A stretch of 64,000 bases of DNA from Streptomyces sp. NBC_01351 (lineage in GTDB: Bacteria; Actinomycetota; Actinomycetes; Streptomycetales; Streptomycetaceae): positions 6,019,501 to 6,083,500 of the forward strand of contig NZ_CP108356.1 of the NCBI RefSeq assembly GCF_036237315.1, given 5' to 3'. Positions 35,370-43,210 of this stretch are shown one piece after another. The notes below the pieces were generated by a model. It had not been told where the DNA came from. It worked only from the letters and a program-made list of their open reading frames with translations, and did not search any database. Made by a program: the position numbers and the translations under genes. Position 1 is the stretch's first letter, and each line of letters opens with the position of its first letter.

Positions 35370-37694
35370 TCACAGGAGGGACAGGTATTCGGAGGTCGTC
35401 TCCCGGACCGCGCGCAGCACGGCCAGGGCCACTGTGACGGGCTCCAGCACCGCGGCCCTGACCGGGTCGGTCAGCCCGCCGCCGAGGGCGTCGTAGGTGA
35501 GGGCCGGCCAGTGCCGGCGCACCTCGTCCACCAGCATCCCGGGATCCTCCTCGCCGTTGTTCTCGGCGATCGCGGCCAGCGGAGCGGCCAGGGCCAGGGC
35601 GAGGGCGTCACGCAGCGGACGTGCCAGGGAGGGCTGCCACGCGTAGTCCTGCGGCAGCCGGTTGTGCCCGATCTCCGTCAGGGCGGCGGCCGTTCCCGGC
35701 ACCGCCCCGTCGTCCGCCGTCTGAACTGCCACGCGTATCGCGCTGACGACCCGGTCGAAGACCTCGCGCTCGGCCGGGGGCACGACACCCTGGGCGATGA
35801 CGGCCTCCGCGCCGAACCGGGCCGCTCGCCGCGCCCGGTACGCACGCGCCACGTAGTCCGTCTCTTTCGCGGCCTCGGCACGCAGAGCGGCCACCCACAG
35901 CGCGACCTGCCCGGCGCACTCCTGCGGGGGGACGAAGACGGCCGACCGGCGGTCGGCCAGGACGAGGCCGGCCCGGCCCAGTTCGTCCAGCCGCAGCCCG
36001 GTCAGCCCCTGCACCGAGCGGACCACCGTGCCCCCGGTCACCACGGAGAGGTCGTGGAACACCTTCTCCGGCGGCAGCCCCAACCCCGAAGGCGTCCCCC
36101 GGGGCCGGATCCCGAAGTACTCCGCGGGGCGCGGGGGTTCGTCGAAGGCGGGAGCGCCCACCTCGGGGGCCACCACGACCAGCCGCCGCCCGGCCTCGGC
36201 CGCCTCCTTGAGGAGGGGCCGCAGCGGCTCCAGGGACGGGATCGGGACGGCGCACAGCAGGACCGCCGGATCCTCCACCGCCTCGGCGGGCAGGTCCGGC
36301 GGCACGCTCCCGTCGTCCAGGACGCGACCGCCCTCGATGAAGTAGCCCGTGCCCTCCTGGGAGTACTCGTCCTCCGGGGAATCGATCCGCCGGAGGGACA
36401 TGATGCCGTCCATGTGCATGTCCGGCTCGGTCATCGAGCCGGCCCAGTCCCGGGGCATGACCGGGTCGCCCATCGCCGTCCGGAAGAGCGCCTCGTACTC
36501 CTTGTGCCCGTACGGCAGGGCGCCGAGCCGACGGGCCTTCCGCTCGGCGCCCTCCAGCAGCCTGCCCAGCACCCGGTCCACCTGCACCGGGTGCGCCCCG
36601 CCGTCCAGCAGCGGCTGGATCCCGGCGGTCAGCGCGTCCAGGACGACGACCGCGGTGACCCGGCCGTCACCGGCCTCCCGCTCCATCCGCCCGAACAGGT
36701 CCACGGCCAGCTGATGGCCCAGCGCCGAATACCCCGTGCCCGGCGGGATCCGCTCGACTATCCGCCCCGGGTCGGTGGTCCGCGACAGCGAGCCGTCCTC
36801 CAGGGCGAGCAGGGCCGGCCTCGGCCGGGGGCCGAGCGTCCGGCGCAGCAGCCCCGCCACCGGCGCGATGCCGGCCCGCAGTCCGGAGGCCGACCCTCCC
36901 TCCGGGACGGAGCCCGGCTCCGGTACCGCCGCCACGACCGCGAGAGGCGCCCGCCGCGCCACCTTCAACGTGCCCTGGCCGCCCAGGATCCAGCGCAGCG
37001 GGCTCTGCCGGGCGTCGCGGGCCAGCATCTCCTCGCGGACGTGCTCGTACAGGTCCTCGACCGAGACCCAGCCGTCGCCGTCCCGGTCCGCCCGCCCCGA
37101 CCGCAGCCCGCCGACGGCCGCCGCGGTGAACACGGACAGTTGCCCCTCCCCGGTCTCGGTGACCGGGCCGTCGCCCTCCCAGGCCTGTTGGAGCGCGTCC
37201 GTGGCCGTGATCACCGCGACCCCGGTGTCCTTGAACTCCTCCAGCAGGTGCACGGCCCTGTCCGCCGACTTCGCGCCGCCCGGCTTGAACGCCCCGCTGT
37301 AGCAGCAGTCCAGCAGCACCAGGATTTTGCGCGAGTTGCACCCGATCAGCCGTCCGTTGACGAAGACGGCCGGGACGGAGGTGGACTCCAACAGGTCCCG
37401 GTCGGTGTCGGTCGCGGCGAAGTACAGCTGGAGCCGGGAGTCCTTGATGCCGTGGCAGGACAGGTACAGCAGGAGCTGGTCGTCGGGCTTGCGGCGGATG
37501 AAGAACCGTTCGATCTCGCGCCGCACGACGTGCGCGGGCTGATCGATGACCGACCGGACCGCGTAGCCGCCGATGGCCGGGTCGCTGAGCACCTCGGAGA
37601 GGCCCGTCGCGTCCAGGCCCGGCGAGTTCAACTGGTTGAGCCGGGTGTCCTCGTACGAGGACGTGGCGACGACCAGCGCCTCACGCACCGCCAC
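35370..37694 (-). CDS. Caspase-like (C14) protease fused to a GroEL-like chaperonin chain
   Basis: 774 residues, cytosolic. Residues 1-245 are a metacaspase-type domain of the EACC1-associated class: LLLYLSCHG gives His81 and VLLDCCYSGAF gives Cys131. From about 272 to the end the sequence follows GroEL: RTLGPRPRP (cf. TLGPKGR), GDGRVTAVVVLDALTAGIQPLL (equatorial), an apical segment DPAVLLCAVP..LLKEAAEAGRRLVVVAPEV, then DLSVVTGGTVV (cf. DIATLTGGTVI), a matching intermediate/equatorial helix VALWVAALRAEAAKETDYV and a C-terminal GLTDPVRAAVLEPVTVALAVLRA (cf. [21 protein letters not shown]). ATP-site motifs are altered (DGTTT reads DGRVT; the AGGG loop reads VPGT). GTG start overlaps the small gene upstream by 14 bases. 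Plausibly a stress- or phage-triggered protease whose chaperonin-like part senses or binds a target. Confidence 0.85.
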   Translation of the reverse strand: MAVREALVVATSSYEDTRLNQLNSPGLDATGLSEVLSDPAIGGYAVRSVIDQPAHVVRREIERFFIRRKPDDQLLLYLSCHGIKDSRLQLYFAATDTDRDLLESTSVPAVFVNGRLIGCNSRKILVLLDCCYSGAFKPGGAKSADRAVHLLEEFKDTGVAVITATDALQQAWEGDGPVTETGEGQLSVFTAAAVGGLRSGRADRDGDGWVSVEDLYEHVREEMLARDARQSPLRWILGGQGTLKVARRAPLAVVAAVPEPGSVPEGGSASGLRAGIAPVAGLLRRTLGPRPRPALLALEDGSLSRTTDPGRIVERIPPGTGYSALGHQLAVDLFGRMEREAGDGRVTAVVVLDALTAGIQPLLDGGAHPVQVDRVLGRLLEGAERKARRLGALPYGHKEYEALFRTAMGDPVMPRDWAGSMTEPDMHMDGIMSLRRIDSPEDEYSQEGTGYFIEGGRVLDDGSVPPDLPAEAVEDPAVLLCAVPIPSLEPLRPLLKEAAEAGRRLVVVAPEVGAPAFDEPPRPAEYFGIRPRGTPSGLGLPPEKVFHDLSVVTGGTVVRSVQGLTGLRLDELGRAGLVLADRRSAVFVPPQECAGQVALWVAALRAEAAKETDYVARAYRARRAARFGAEAVIAQGVVPPAEREVFDRVVSAIRVAVQTADDGAVPGTAAALTEIGHNRLPQDYAWQPSLARPLRDALALALAAPLAAIAENNGEEDPGMLVDEVRRHWPALTYDALGGGLTDPVRAAVLEPVTVALAVLRAVRETTSEYLSLL

Positions 37695-38070
37695 TGGGCG
37701 GCTCCTCCGCCCTCGTGGTGCGGGCGATGAAGTGGTCCAGCAGGGCCTGACGCTGCTCCGGGCTCAGCCGGGAGGCTTCGAACTCGTCCTCCCCGATCTT
37801 GACCCGGACCCGCCGCACCCCGGCCCACTGCGCCCAGGAGTCGAAGGCGGCGACCACCGCGGCGAACAGCGGGGGCCCGACGGCGACCAGGATCTCGGCG
37901 GTGCCCAGGCCGCCCGACTTGGACCCCGTCGGCGCGGGCAGTTCCCGTACGCGGACCTCGTCCACGCCCAGTTCCTCCAGCGCCGCCACCAGCTCGGCTC
38001 GGGCCTCGGCCCGCTCCTGTTCGTCGGCATCCGGACCCGCATCGGCCAGAACCTCGATGTAGCGCGTCAT
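37681..38070 (-). CDS. EACC1-like small partner protein of the caspase
   Basis: 129 residues. A charged helical N-terminus (about 15-45) is followed by a hydrophobic stretch at 57-79 (GTAEILVAVGPPLFAAVVAAF), which may insert in the membrane, then a short beta-rich segment (VRRVRVKIGEDEFEASRLS) and a helix. This layout matches effector-associated constant component 1 (EACC1), the protein regularly encoded beside caspase-type effectors in actinobacterial conflict systems. The ATG at 38070 follows GGGGAG at nine bases. It overlaps the caspase gene by 14 bases, so the two are translated together. Assigned by context and layout rather than a sharp motif. Confidence 0.7.
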   Translation of the reverse strand: MTRYIEVLADAGPDADEQERAEARAELVAALEELGVDEVRVRELPAPTGSKSGGLGTAEILVAVGPPLFAAVVAAFDSWAQWAGVRRVRVKIGEDEFEASRLSPEQRQALLDHFIARTTRAEEPPSGGA

Positions 38071-38105
38071 GGCGATCAACTCCCCTCGGTACCAGGGAGG
38101 TTAAA

Positions 38106-38137
38106 CGAAAGGGGCACCCCTCGGGGTGCCCCTTTCG
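38106..38137 (-). terminator. Strong hairpin terminator after nadA
   Basis: A nearly perfect stem (38106-38120 with 38123-38137), 18 bases past the nadA stop, followed on the minus strand by TTTAA. It separates nadA from the EACC1/caspase pair. Confidence 0.8.
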
Positions 38138-38154
38138 GCGATCGGTACCGCCGG

Positions 38155-39348
38155 CTACGGAAGCGCCAGCATCCGCTCCAGCGCGAGCTTCGCGAAGCTC
38201 TCCGTCTCCTTGTCGACCCGGATCTGGTTCACGAGGTTTCCCTCGGCCAGGGATTCCAGGGTCCACACCAGGTGGGGGAGGTCGATGCGGTTCATCGTCG
38301 AGCAGAAGCAGACCGTCTTGTCGAGGAAGACGACCTCCTTGTCCTCCGCGGCGAATCGATTCGCCAGGCGGCGGACCAGGTTCAGCTCGGTGCCGATGGC
38401 CCACTTCGAACCGGCCGGGGCCGCCTCCAGCGCCTTGATGATGTACTCCGTCGAGCCGACGTAGTCCGCGGCCGCCACGACCTCGTGCTTGCACTCGGGG
38501 TGGACCAGGACGTTCACGCCGGGGATCCGGGCGCGCACGTCGTTGACCGAGTCCACCGAGAACCGGCCGTGCACCGAGCAGTGGCCGCGCCACAGGATCA
38601 TCTTGGCGTTCCGCAGCTGCTCGACGGTCAGGCCGCCGTTCGGCTTGTGCGGGTTGTACAGCACGCAGTCGTCGAGGGACATGCCCATGTCGCGGACGGC
38701 GGTGTTGCGGCCCAGGTGCTGGTCCGGGAGGAAGAGGATCTTCTCGCCCTGCTCGAAGGCCCACTCCAGGGCCTTCTTCGCGTTGGACGAGGTACAGATC
38801 GTGCCGCCGTGCTTGCCGGTGAAGGCCTTGATGTCGGCGGAGGAGTTCATGTACGAGACGGGGACCGTCGAACCGGCGACGCCGGCCTCGGTCAGCACGT
38901 CCCAGCACTCCGCGACCTGCTCGGCGGTGGCCATGTCGGCCATCGAGCAGCCGGCGGCCAGGTCCGGCAGGACCACCTTCTGGTCGTCCGAGGTCAGGAT
39001 GTCCGCGGACTCGGCCATGAAGTGCACGCCACAGAAGACGATGTACTCGGCCTCCGGCTTGGCGGCCGCGTCCTTGGCCAGCTTGAAGGAGTCGCCGGTG
39101 ACGTCGGCGAACTCGATGACCTCGTCGCGCTGGTAGTGGTGGCCGAGGATGAAGACCTTGTCACCCAGCTTCTCCTTGGCCGCGCGGGCGCGCGCCACGA
39201 GGTTCGGGTCCGACGGCGACGGCAGGTCGCCGGGGCACTCCACCCCGCGCTCGCTCTTGGGGTCGGCTTCGCGGCCGAGCAGCAGCAGGGCGAGGGGCGT
39301 CGGCTGGACGTCCAAAGGCTGAGTGTCCAAAGGCTGGGCGGTGGTCAC
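38155..39348 (-). CDS. nadA: Quinolinate synthase
   Basis: 397 residues, long-type NadA. It condenses iminoaspartate with dihydroxyacetone phosphate to make quinolinate for NAD, using a [4Fe-4S] cluster. Likely cluster ligands are the cysteines in VFCGVHFMAE, WRGHCSVHGRF and KTVCFCSTMNR; substrate motifs FILGHHYQRDEV and HPECKHEV are present. I prefer the GTG at 39348 (VTTAQPLD) since AAAGG is nine bases upstream; a GTG at 39357 is too close to it. NadB and NadC are not in the window. Divergent from erpA, an Fe-S assembly factor, which fits its cluster requirement. Confidence 0.96.
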   Translation of the reverse strand: MTTAQPLDTQPLDVQPTPLALLLLGREADPKSERGVECPGDLPSPSDPNLVARARAAKEKLGDKVFILGHHYQRDEVIEFADVTGDSFKLAKDAAAKPEAEYIVFCGVHFMAESADILTSDDQKVVLPDLAAGCSMADMATAEQVAECWDVLTEAGVAGSTVPVSYMNSSADIKAFTGKHGGTICTSSNAKKALEWAFEQGEKILFLPDQHLGRNTAVRDMGMSLDDCVLYNPHKPNGGLTVEQLRNAKMILWRGHCSVHGRFSVDSVNDVRARIPGVNVLVHPECKHEVVAAADYVGSTEYIIKALEAAPAGSKWAIGTELNLVRRLANRFAAEDKEVVFLDKTVCFCSTMNRIDLPHLVWTLESLAEGNLVNQIRVDKETESFAKLALERMLALP

Positions 39349-39440
39349 GACACGCACCCTTTCTGTTCTGCGACAAGGGAACTTCTGGAAGATCGCTTCG
39401 GCTTCTCGTCTATATGACGCTATCTATCATAACCGCTTCA

Positions 39441-39476
39441 TGTCAGTTTGACGATGCCGATAGTGTCAATGTGACG
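39441..39476. promoter_or_regulatory. Tandem operator-like inverted repeats between nadA and erpA
   Basis: Two copies of TGTCAnnnTGACG, at 39441-39453 and 39464-39476, spaced 23 bases start to start (about two helical turns), in the 312-base divergent gap. The arms are identical and only the three central bases differ. On the minus strand the distal copy contains TTGACA, usable as a nadA -35 element. The regulator is unknown to me; control of NAD or Fe-S supply is a reasonable guess from the neighbours. Nothing else in the gap looks coding. Confidence 0.5.
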
Positions 39477-39660
39477 CATCAGCCCGCGGATCCACCCCGT
39501 CCGTTCGGCTCTGCCCCCCGAGCGGTGTGCGAGCATGAATATCTGAAACAAGCGTCGGGTCCCGGAATGAATCCGCGGTCCCGCTCGTTGCCACCGACGG
39601 CAAGAGTCCGACGTTTCCCCGCCCGCGGCGGGGAGCCGCCCACTTCGGGAGTGAATGCAG

Positions 39661-40017
39661 ATGTCCGTACAGGACGAAAAGACCACTGTGAGCGACGGCA
39701 TCCTCCTGTCCGACGCCGCCGCCGAGAAGGTCAGGACCCTGCTGGAGCAGGAAGGCCGCGAGGACCTGGCGCTCCGCGTCGCCGTCCAGCCCGGTGGCTG
39801 CTCCGGCCTGCGCTACCAGCTCTTCTTCGACGAGCGCTCCCTCGACGGCGACGTCGTGAAGGACTTCGACGGCGTGAAGGTCGTCACGGACCGGATGAGC
39901 TCCCCGTACCTCCACGGCGCGTCCATCGACTTCGTCGACACCATCGAGAAGCAGGGCTTCACGATCGACAACCCGAACGCCACGGGCTCCTGCGCCTGCG
40001 GCGACTCGTTCAGCTAA
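39661..40017 (+). CDS. erpA: Iron-sulfur cluster insertion protein
   Basis: 118 residues, A-type carrier. The three conserved cysteines are Cys47 (GGCSGLRY) and Cys111/Cys113 (SCACGDSFS), which hold a cluster on its way to target enzymes. The ATG at 39661 has GGGAG nine bases upstream. A strong hairpin follows. In mycobacteria the orthologue also lies near the adenosine kinase and ctaC genes, as here. Confidence 0.95.
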   Translation: MSVQDEKTTVSDGILLSDAAAEKVRTLLEQEGREDLALRVAVQPGGCSGLRYQLFFDERSLDGDVVKDFDGVKVVTDRMSSPYLHGASIDFVDTIEKQGFTIDNPNATGSCACGDSFS

Positions 40018-40047
40018 ACCCGGACGACGCGGGCGAACGCGTACGCA

Positions 40048-40091
40048 CGAGGGCCCGCCACCGGTCGCATCCGACCGGTGGCGGGCCCTCG
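40048..40091. terminator. Strong bidirectional hairpin after erpA
   Basis: A perfect 20-base-pair stem (40048-40067 with 40072-40091) with a 4-base loop between convergent erpA and the membrane-anchored protein gene. Confidence 0.85.
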
Positions 40092-40127
40092 CCGCATGCC
40101 GCCGTACCCGGGCTGTTGCCGTAGCTG

Positions 40128-41624
40128 CTACTGCCGGGGCAGCGGCTTGCCCGTGGTCGCGTCGAGCACCTTCCGCGCGCCCAGCGGCTGCTGGAGCGTG
40201 GCGGTGACGGTCATCTCCTGCGCGAGCATGATGCAGGCCTGGCCGGGCTGGTTCGGGGTGTCCGTGATCTTCACCAGCACCGACTCCGCGGACTCGCGCG
40301 CCTCCAGCGCGTAGGTGCTGCACACGCTGCCCCAGAAGTTCACGGTGAGCTTCCGGTCGCCATCCGCGTACGAGAATCCGGGCACGGTGCGATCACCCTT
40401 CTGGCCGGGAGAGGTCTCCGGCGGAGCCTCCGCCGCGGCCGGTTCGGCCACCGAGTGCCCAGGGGCGCCACCCTGGCCCGCGACCTGGAAGAGCCAGGCC
40501 GGGACCAGGCCCCGCGCCCCGTCCACCGTCCCCGGGACCAGGCCGAGCGTGGCTCCCTTGACCGTCTCCGTGCGCGGCGGCTTCATCGGCCGGGGATCCG
40601 GGTTGCACGGGGGCGTGTCCGTGGCCCCGACCGGGGTGTCCGGACCCAGCGGCACGGAGGTCGCGCAGCCACTGGGCCCGGGGCCGGTGCCCTCCTGGCC
40701 GCTCGACCGTGCGTTCAGCCGGGCCAGCGCCTCCACGGCCCCGACCACCGGCTGCTCCGCCGCGGCCACCGGGGCCTTCAGCTCGCCGCTGCCCGCCACC
40801 ACGGAGCCGTCGCCGGCCACGCTCACCCTGGTCGACCAGCCCTGCGTGGGCAGCCCGCCGAACTCCGGGTCCGCCGTGACCACCCGCACGGAACCCTGCG
40901 CGAGCCGGGCATCGGTCGGGCTGCCCTCCAGGCCCGCGGCGGCCAGCACCGGCCGGGCGGCGGCCTTCGCGGCCTCCTCCGACACCGGCTTGCCCGCGCT
41001 CGGGGCGACCGTGCTCGGGGCGACCGGGTTGCCCATGTCCTGCGGGAGGGTGGCCGGGCCGCAGGTGTCCTTGCCGCGCACGCAGTCGTCGCCCACACCG
41101 TTGCCGGGCGAGGCCTTGTGGCGGGCGAAGTTCCAGGTCCCCGGAGCCTTCGCGGTCACCGTGAGCCGGGGCCCGGAGCCGTCCGCCGGCTCCCCGGCCA
41201 GCCAGACGTCCCCGGTGAGCCGCGGGGTGCCGGGGATGCCGAGGGACGCCGCGAGCCGGGCCACCTCCGCCGAGGTGACCTCCCCGGACGCGGAGAAGGC
41301 GGGCGCCGTCGCAGGGCCCTCCGGGAGCTTGACGTCGGCCCGGTACACCACGGGCCCGCCGGCCGGATCGGGCTCCCCGGGCGCGATGCCCGGCCCCGTC
41401 GGACCCCCCGCGTCACGGGGCGCGGAGTCCGCCTGGCTCCGAGCCCCGTCGTCGTGGGCCGCGGCGCCCCAGTACGCGGTCCCGCCGCCGACCAGCAGCA
41501 CGGCGGCCGCGATCGAGCCGACGGCCCAGACGGGCCGACGGCGCGTGCCGCGTGATGTGTCCGCTGCCTCGGCCGTACCGACCGTGTCGGCCGCATCGGC
41601 TGTATCGGGTCGTTCGCTGGTCAC
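40128..41624 (-). CDS. Membrane-anchored extracytoplasmic protein, unknown function
   Basis: 498 residues. A short cytosolic Thr/Ala/Asp-rich tail (1-32) leads to one membrane helix (about 33-52, VWAVGSIAAAVLLVGGGTAYW), then a long Pro/Gly-rich exterior part. Two pairs of cysteines (DDCVRGKDTC; SGCATSV and PPCNPD) suggest disulfides. Layout resembles anti-sigma or sensor-type single-pass proteins, but there is no zinc-binding motif in the cytosolic tail and no sigma factor gene nearby. GTG at 41624. I do not recognise the family beyond a Streptomyces hypothetical. Confidence 0.78.
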   Translation of the reverse strand: MTSERPDTADAADTVGTAEAADTSRGTRRRPVWAVGSIAAAVLLVGGGTAYWGAAAHDDGARSQADSAPRDAGGPTGPGIAPGEPDPAGGPVVYRADVKLPEGPATAPAFSASGEVTSAEVARLAASLGIPGTPRLTGDVWLAGEPADGSGPRLTVTAKAPGTWNFARHKASPGNGVGDDCVRGKDTCGPATLPQDMGNPVAPSTVAPSAGKPVSEEAAKAAARPVLAAAGLEGSPTDARLAQGSVRVVTADPEFGGLPTQGWSTRVSVAGDGSVVAGSGELKAPVAAAEQPVVGAVEALARLNARSSGQEGTGPGPSGCATSVPLGPDTPVGATDTPPCNPDPRPMKPPRTETVKGATLGLVPGTVDGARGLVPAWLFQVAGQGGAPGHSVAEPAAAEAPPETSPGQKGDRTVPGFSYADGDRKLTVNFWGSVCSTYALEARESAESVLVKITDTPNQPGQACIMLAQEMTVTATLQQPLGARKVLDATTGKPLPRQ

Positions 41625-41710
41625 CGCATCGCTCCTTCACCGGTCCCGCCTGCCTGATGCGGGTGTGACGGAACAGACGCGCAACCGGTTCCCCTTCCCG
41701 TCCTCCCGTC

Positions 41711-41977
41711 CTACTGGTCCCCGTACGCGGCGGTGGAGGCGATCAGCCGCGCCGAGGCGGCCGGGACGCGGATCCCGTGGATCTGCGAGGGAGCCACACG
41801 AGCCGGCCGGGGGCCGGCGGGAACCGCCCAATGCGGGGCCATCCGGGCGCAATCGCCCAGCAGGCCGGCGAACCCGGGCTGCCGAGGGCCTTCCGCGCCG
41901 GGGCGCTCGGCGGTGTACTCGGAATAGCCGAAACCGTCGGTGTAGGTCATGCAGGCACCGTAGGCACCGCCGCTCAT
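41711..41977 (-). CDS. Small hypothetical protein
   Basis: 88 residues from the ATG at 41977, or 79 from the ATG at 41950 (MTYTDGFGYSEY). It has Streptomyces-like third-position GC and a conserved-looking C-terminus, PSQIHGIRVPAASARLIAS. It lies 86 bases upstream of the membrane-anchored protein gene on the same strand. Function unknown; the start is uncertain because neither ATG has a strong ribosome-binding site. Confidence 0.55.
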   Translation of the reverse strand: MSGGAYGACMTYTDGFGYSEYTAERPGAEGPRQPGFAGLLGDCARMAPHWAVPAGPRPARVAPSQIHGIRVPAASARLIASTAAYGDQ

Positions 41978-42083
41978 GCGAAGAAAGACCTACTACGGGG
42001 TAGTTTCGCGGGTTCGGCCCGGCGCCGTCGACCGGGTAGTTTTGACTGTCCCCCTCGCCGTCCTCCGCAGGAGCGTCCACGCC

Positions 42084-43061
42084 GTGCGCATCGCAGTCAC
42101 CGGCTCCATCGCCACCGACCACCTCATGACCTTCCCCGGCCGTTTCGCCGACCAGCTCGTCGCGGACCAGCTGCACACGGTCTCCCTGTCCTTCCTCGTC
42201 GACAACCTCGACGTCCGGCGGGGCGGCGTCGGACCGAACATCTGCTTCGGCATGGGGCAGCTCGGCAGCCGCCCGATCCTGGTCGGCTCCGCCGGCTACG
42301 ACTTCGACGAGTACCGCGCCTGGCTGGACCGGCACGGCGTCGACACCGAGTCGGTCCGCATCTCCGAGGTGCTGCACACCGCGCGCTTCGTGTGCACCAC
42401 GGACGCGGACCACAACCAGATCGGCTCCTTCTACACGGGCGCGATGAGCGAGGCCCGCCTGATCGAGCTGAAGGCCGTCGCCGACCGCGTGGGCGGGCTG
42501 GACCTGGTCCTCATCGGCGCCGACGACCCCGAGGCGATGCTCCGCCACACGGAGGAGTGCCGGACGCGGGGGATCCCCTTCGCCGCCGACTTCTCGCAGC
42601 AGATCGCCCGCATGGACGGCGAGAACATCCGCACCCTGATGGAGGGCGCGACGTACCTCTTCTCGAACGAGTACGAGAAGGGCCTCATCGAGTCGAAGTC
42701 GGGCTGGACCGACGCGGAGATCCTGGCCAAGGTCGGCACCCGGGTCACGACGCTGGGCTCGCAGGGCGTGCGGATCGAGCGGGTCGGGGAGGAGCCGATC
42801 GTCGTGGGCTGCCCCGAGGAGAACGCGAAGGTCGACCCGACGGGTGTCGGCGACGCGTTCCGTGCCGGGTTCCTGACCGGGCTGGCCTGGGGCGTCGGCC
42901 TCGAGCGCGCCGCGCAGGTGGGCTGCATGCTGGCCACCCTCGTCATCGAGACGCTGGGCACGCAGGAGTACACCCTGGCGCGGGCGCACTTCATGGAGCG
43001 CTTCACGAAGGCGTACGGCGACGCGGCCGCCGCCGAAGTCCAGGCCCACCTCACCGCCTGA
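42084..43061 (+). CDS. adoK: Adenosine kinase (PfkB family, actinobacterial type)
   Basis: 325 residues. The start VRIAVTGSIATDHLMTFPGRF and the sequence throughout closely follow the mycobacterial adenosine kinase, a PfkB-fold enzyme unlike eukaryotic adenosine kinases; the catalytic motif is DPTGVGDAFRAGF with the base Asp. It phosphorylates adenosine to AMP in purine salvage. GTG at 42084 follows AGGAG. As in mycobacteria, it is near ctaC and erpA. Another PfkB sugar kinase cannot be fully excluded. Confidence 0.87.
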   Translation: MRIAVTGSIATDHLMTFPGRFADQLVADQLHTVSLSFLVDNLDVRRGGVGPNICFGMGQLGSRPILVGSAGYDFDEYRAWLDRHGVDTESVRISEVLHTARFVCTTDADHNQIGSFYTGAMSEARLIELKAVADRVGGLDLVLIGADDPEAMLRHTEECRTRGIPFAADFSQQIARMDGENIRTLMEGATYLFSNEYEKGLIESKSGWTDAEILAKVGTRVTTLGSQGVRIERVGEEPIVVGCPEENAKVDPTGVGDAFRAGFLTGLAWGVGLERAAQVGCMLATLVIETLGTQEYTLARAHFMERFTKAYGDAAAAEVQAHLTA

Positions 43062-43156
43062 CCTCCGGCCCGGCCGCCGGGTCCCTGCGGCGCCCCTGCC
43101 CGGGGGTGCCGCAGGCAGGGGCTCTGCCCGGCGCGATTGCGGGCGCGGCGCCGCTG

Positions 43157-43173
43157 CCGGGGCGGAGCCCCGG
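43157..43173. repeat. Palindrome CCGGGGCGGAGCCCCGG
   Basis: A 17-base hairpin-forming palindrome in the 149-base gap between convergent adenosine kinase and cysteine desulfurase genes; an identical copy is at 24884-24900. It probably helps end both transcripts. Confidence 0.6.
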
Positions 43174-43210
43174 TCTTTGAGCCGCGCCGGACAGCCGGCC
43201 CCCGCCGACG

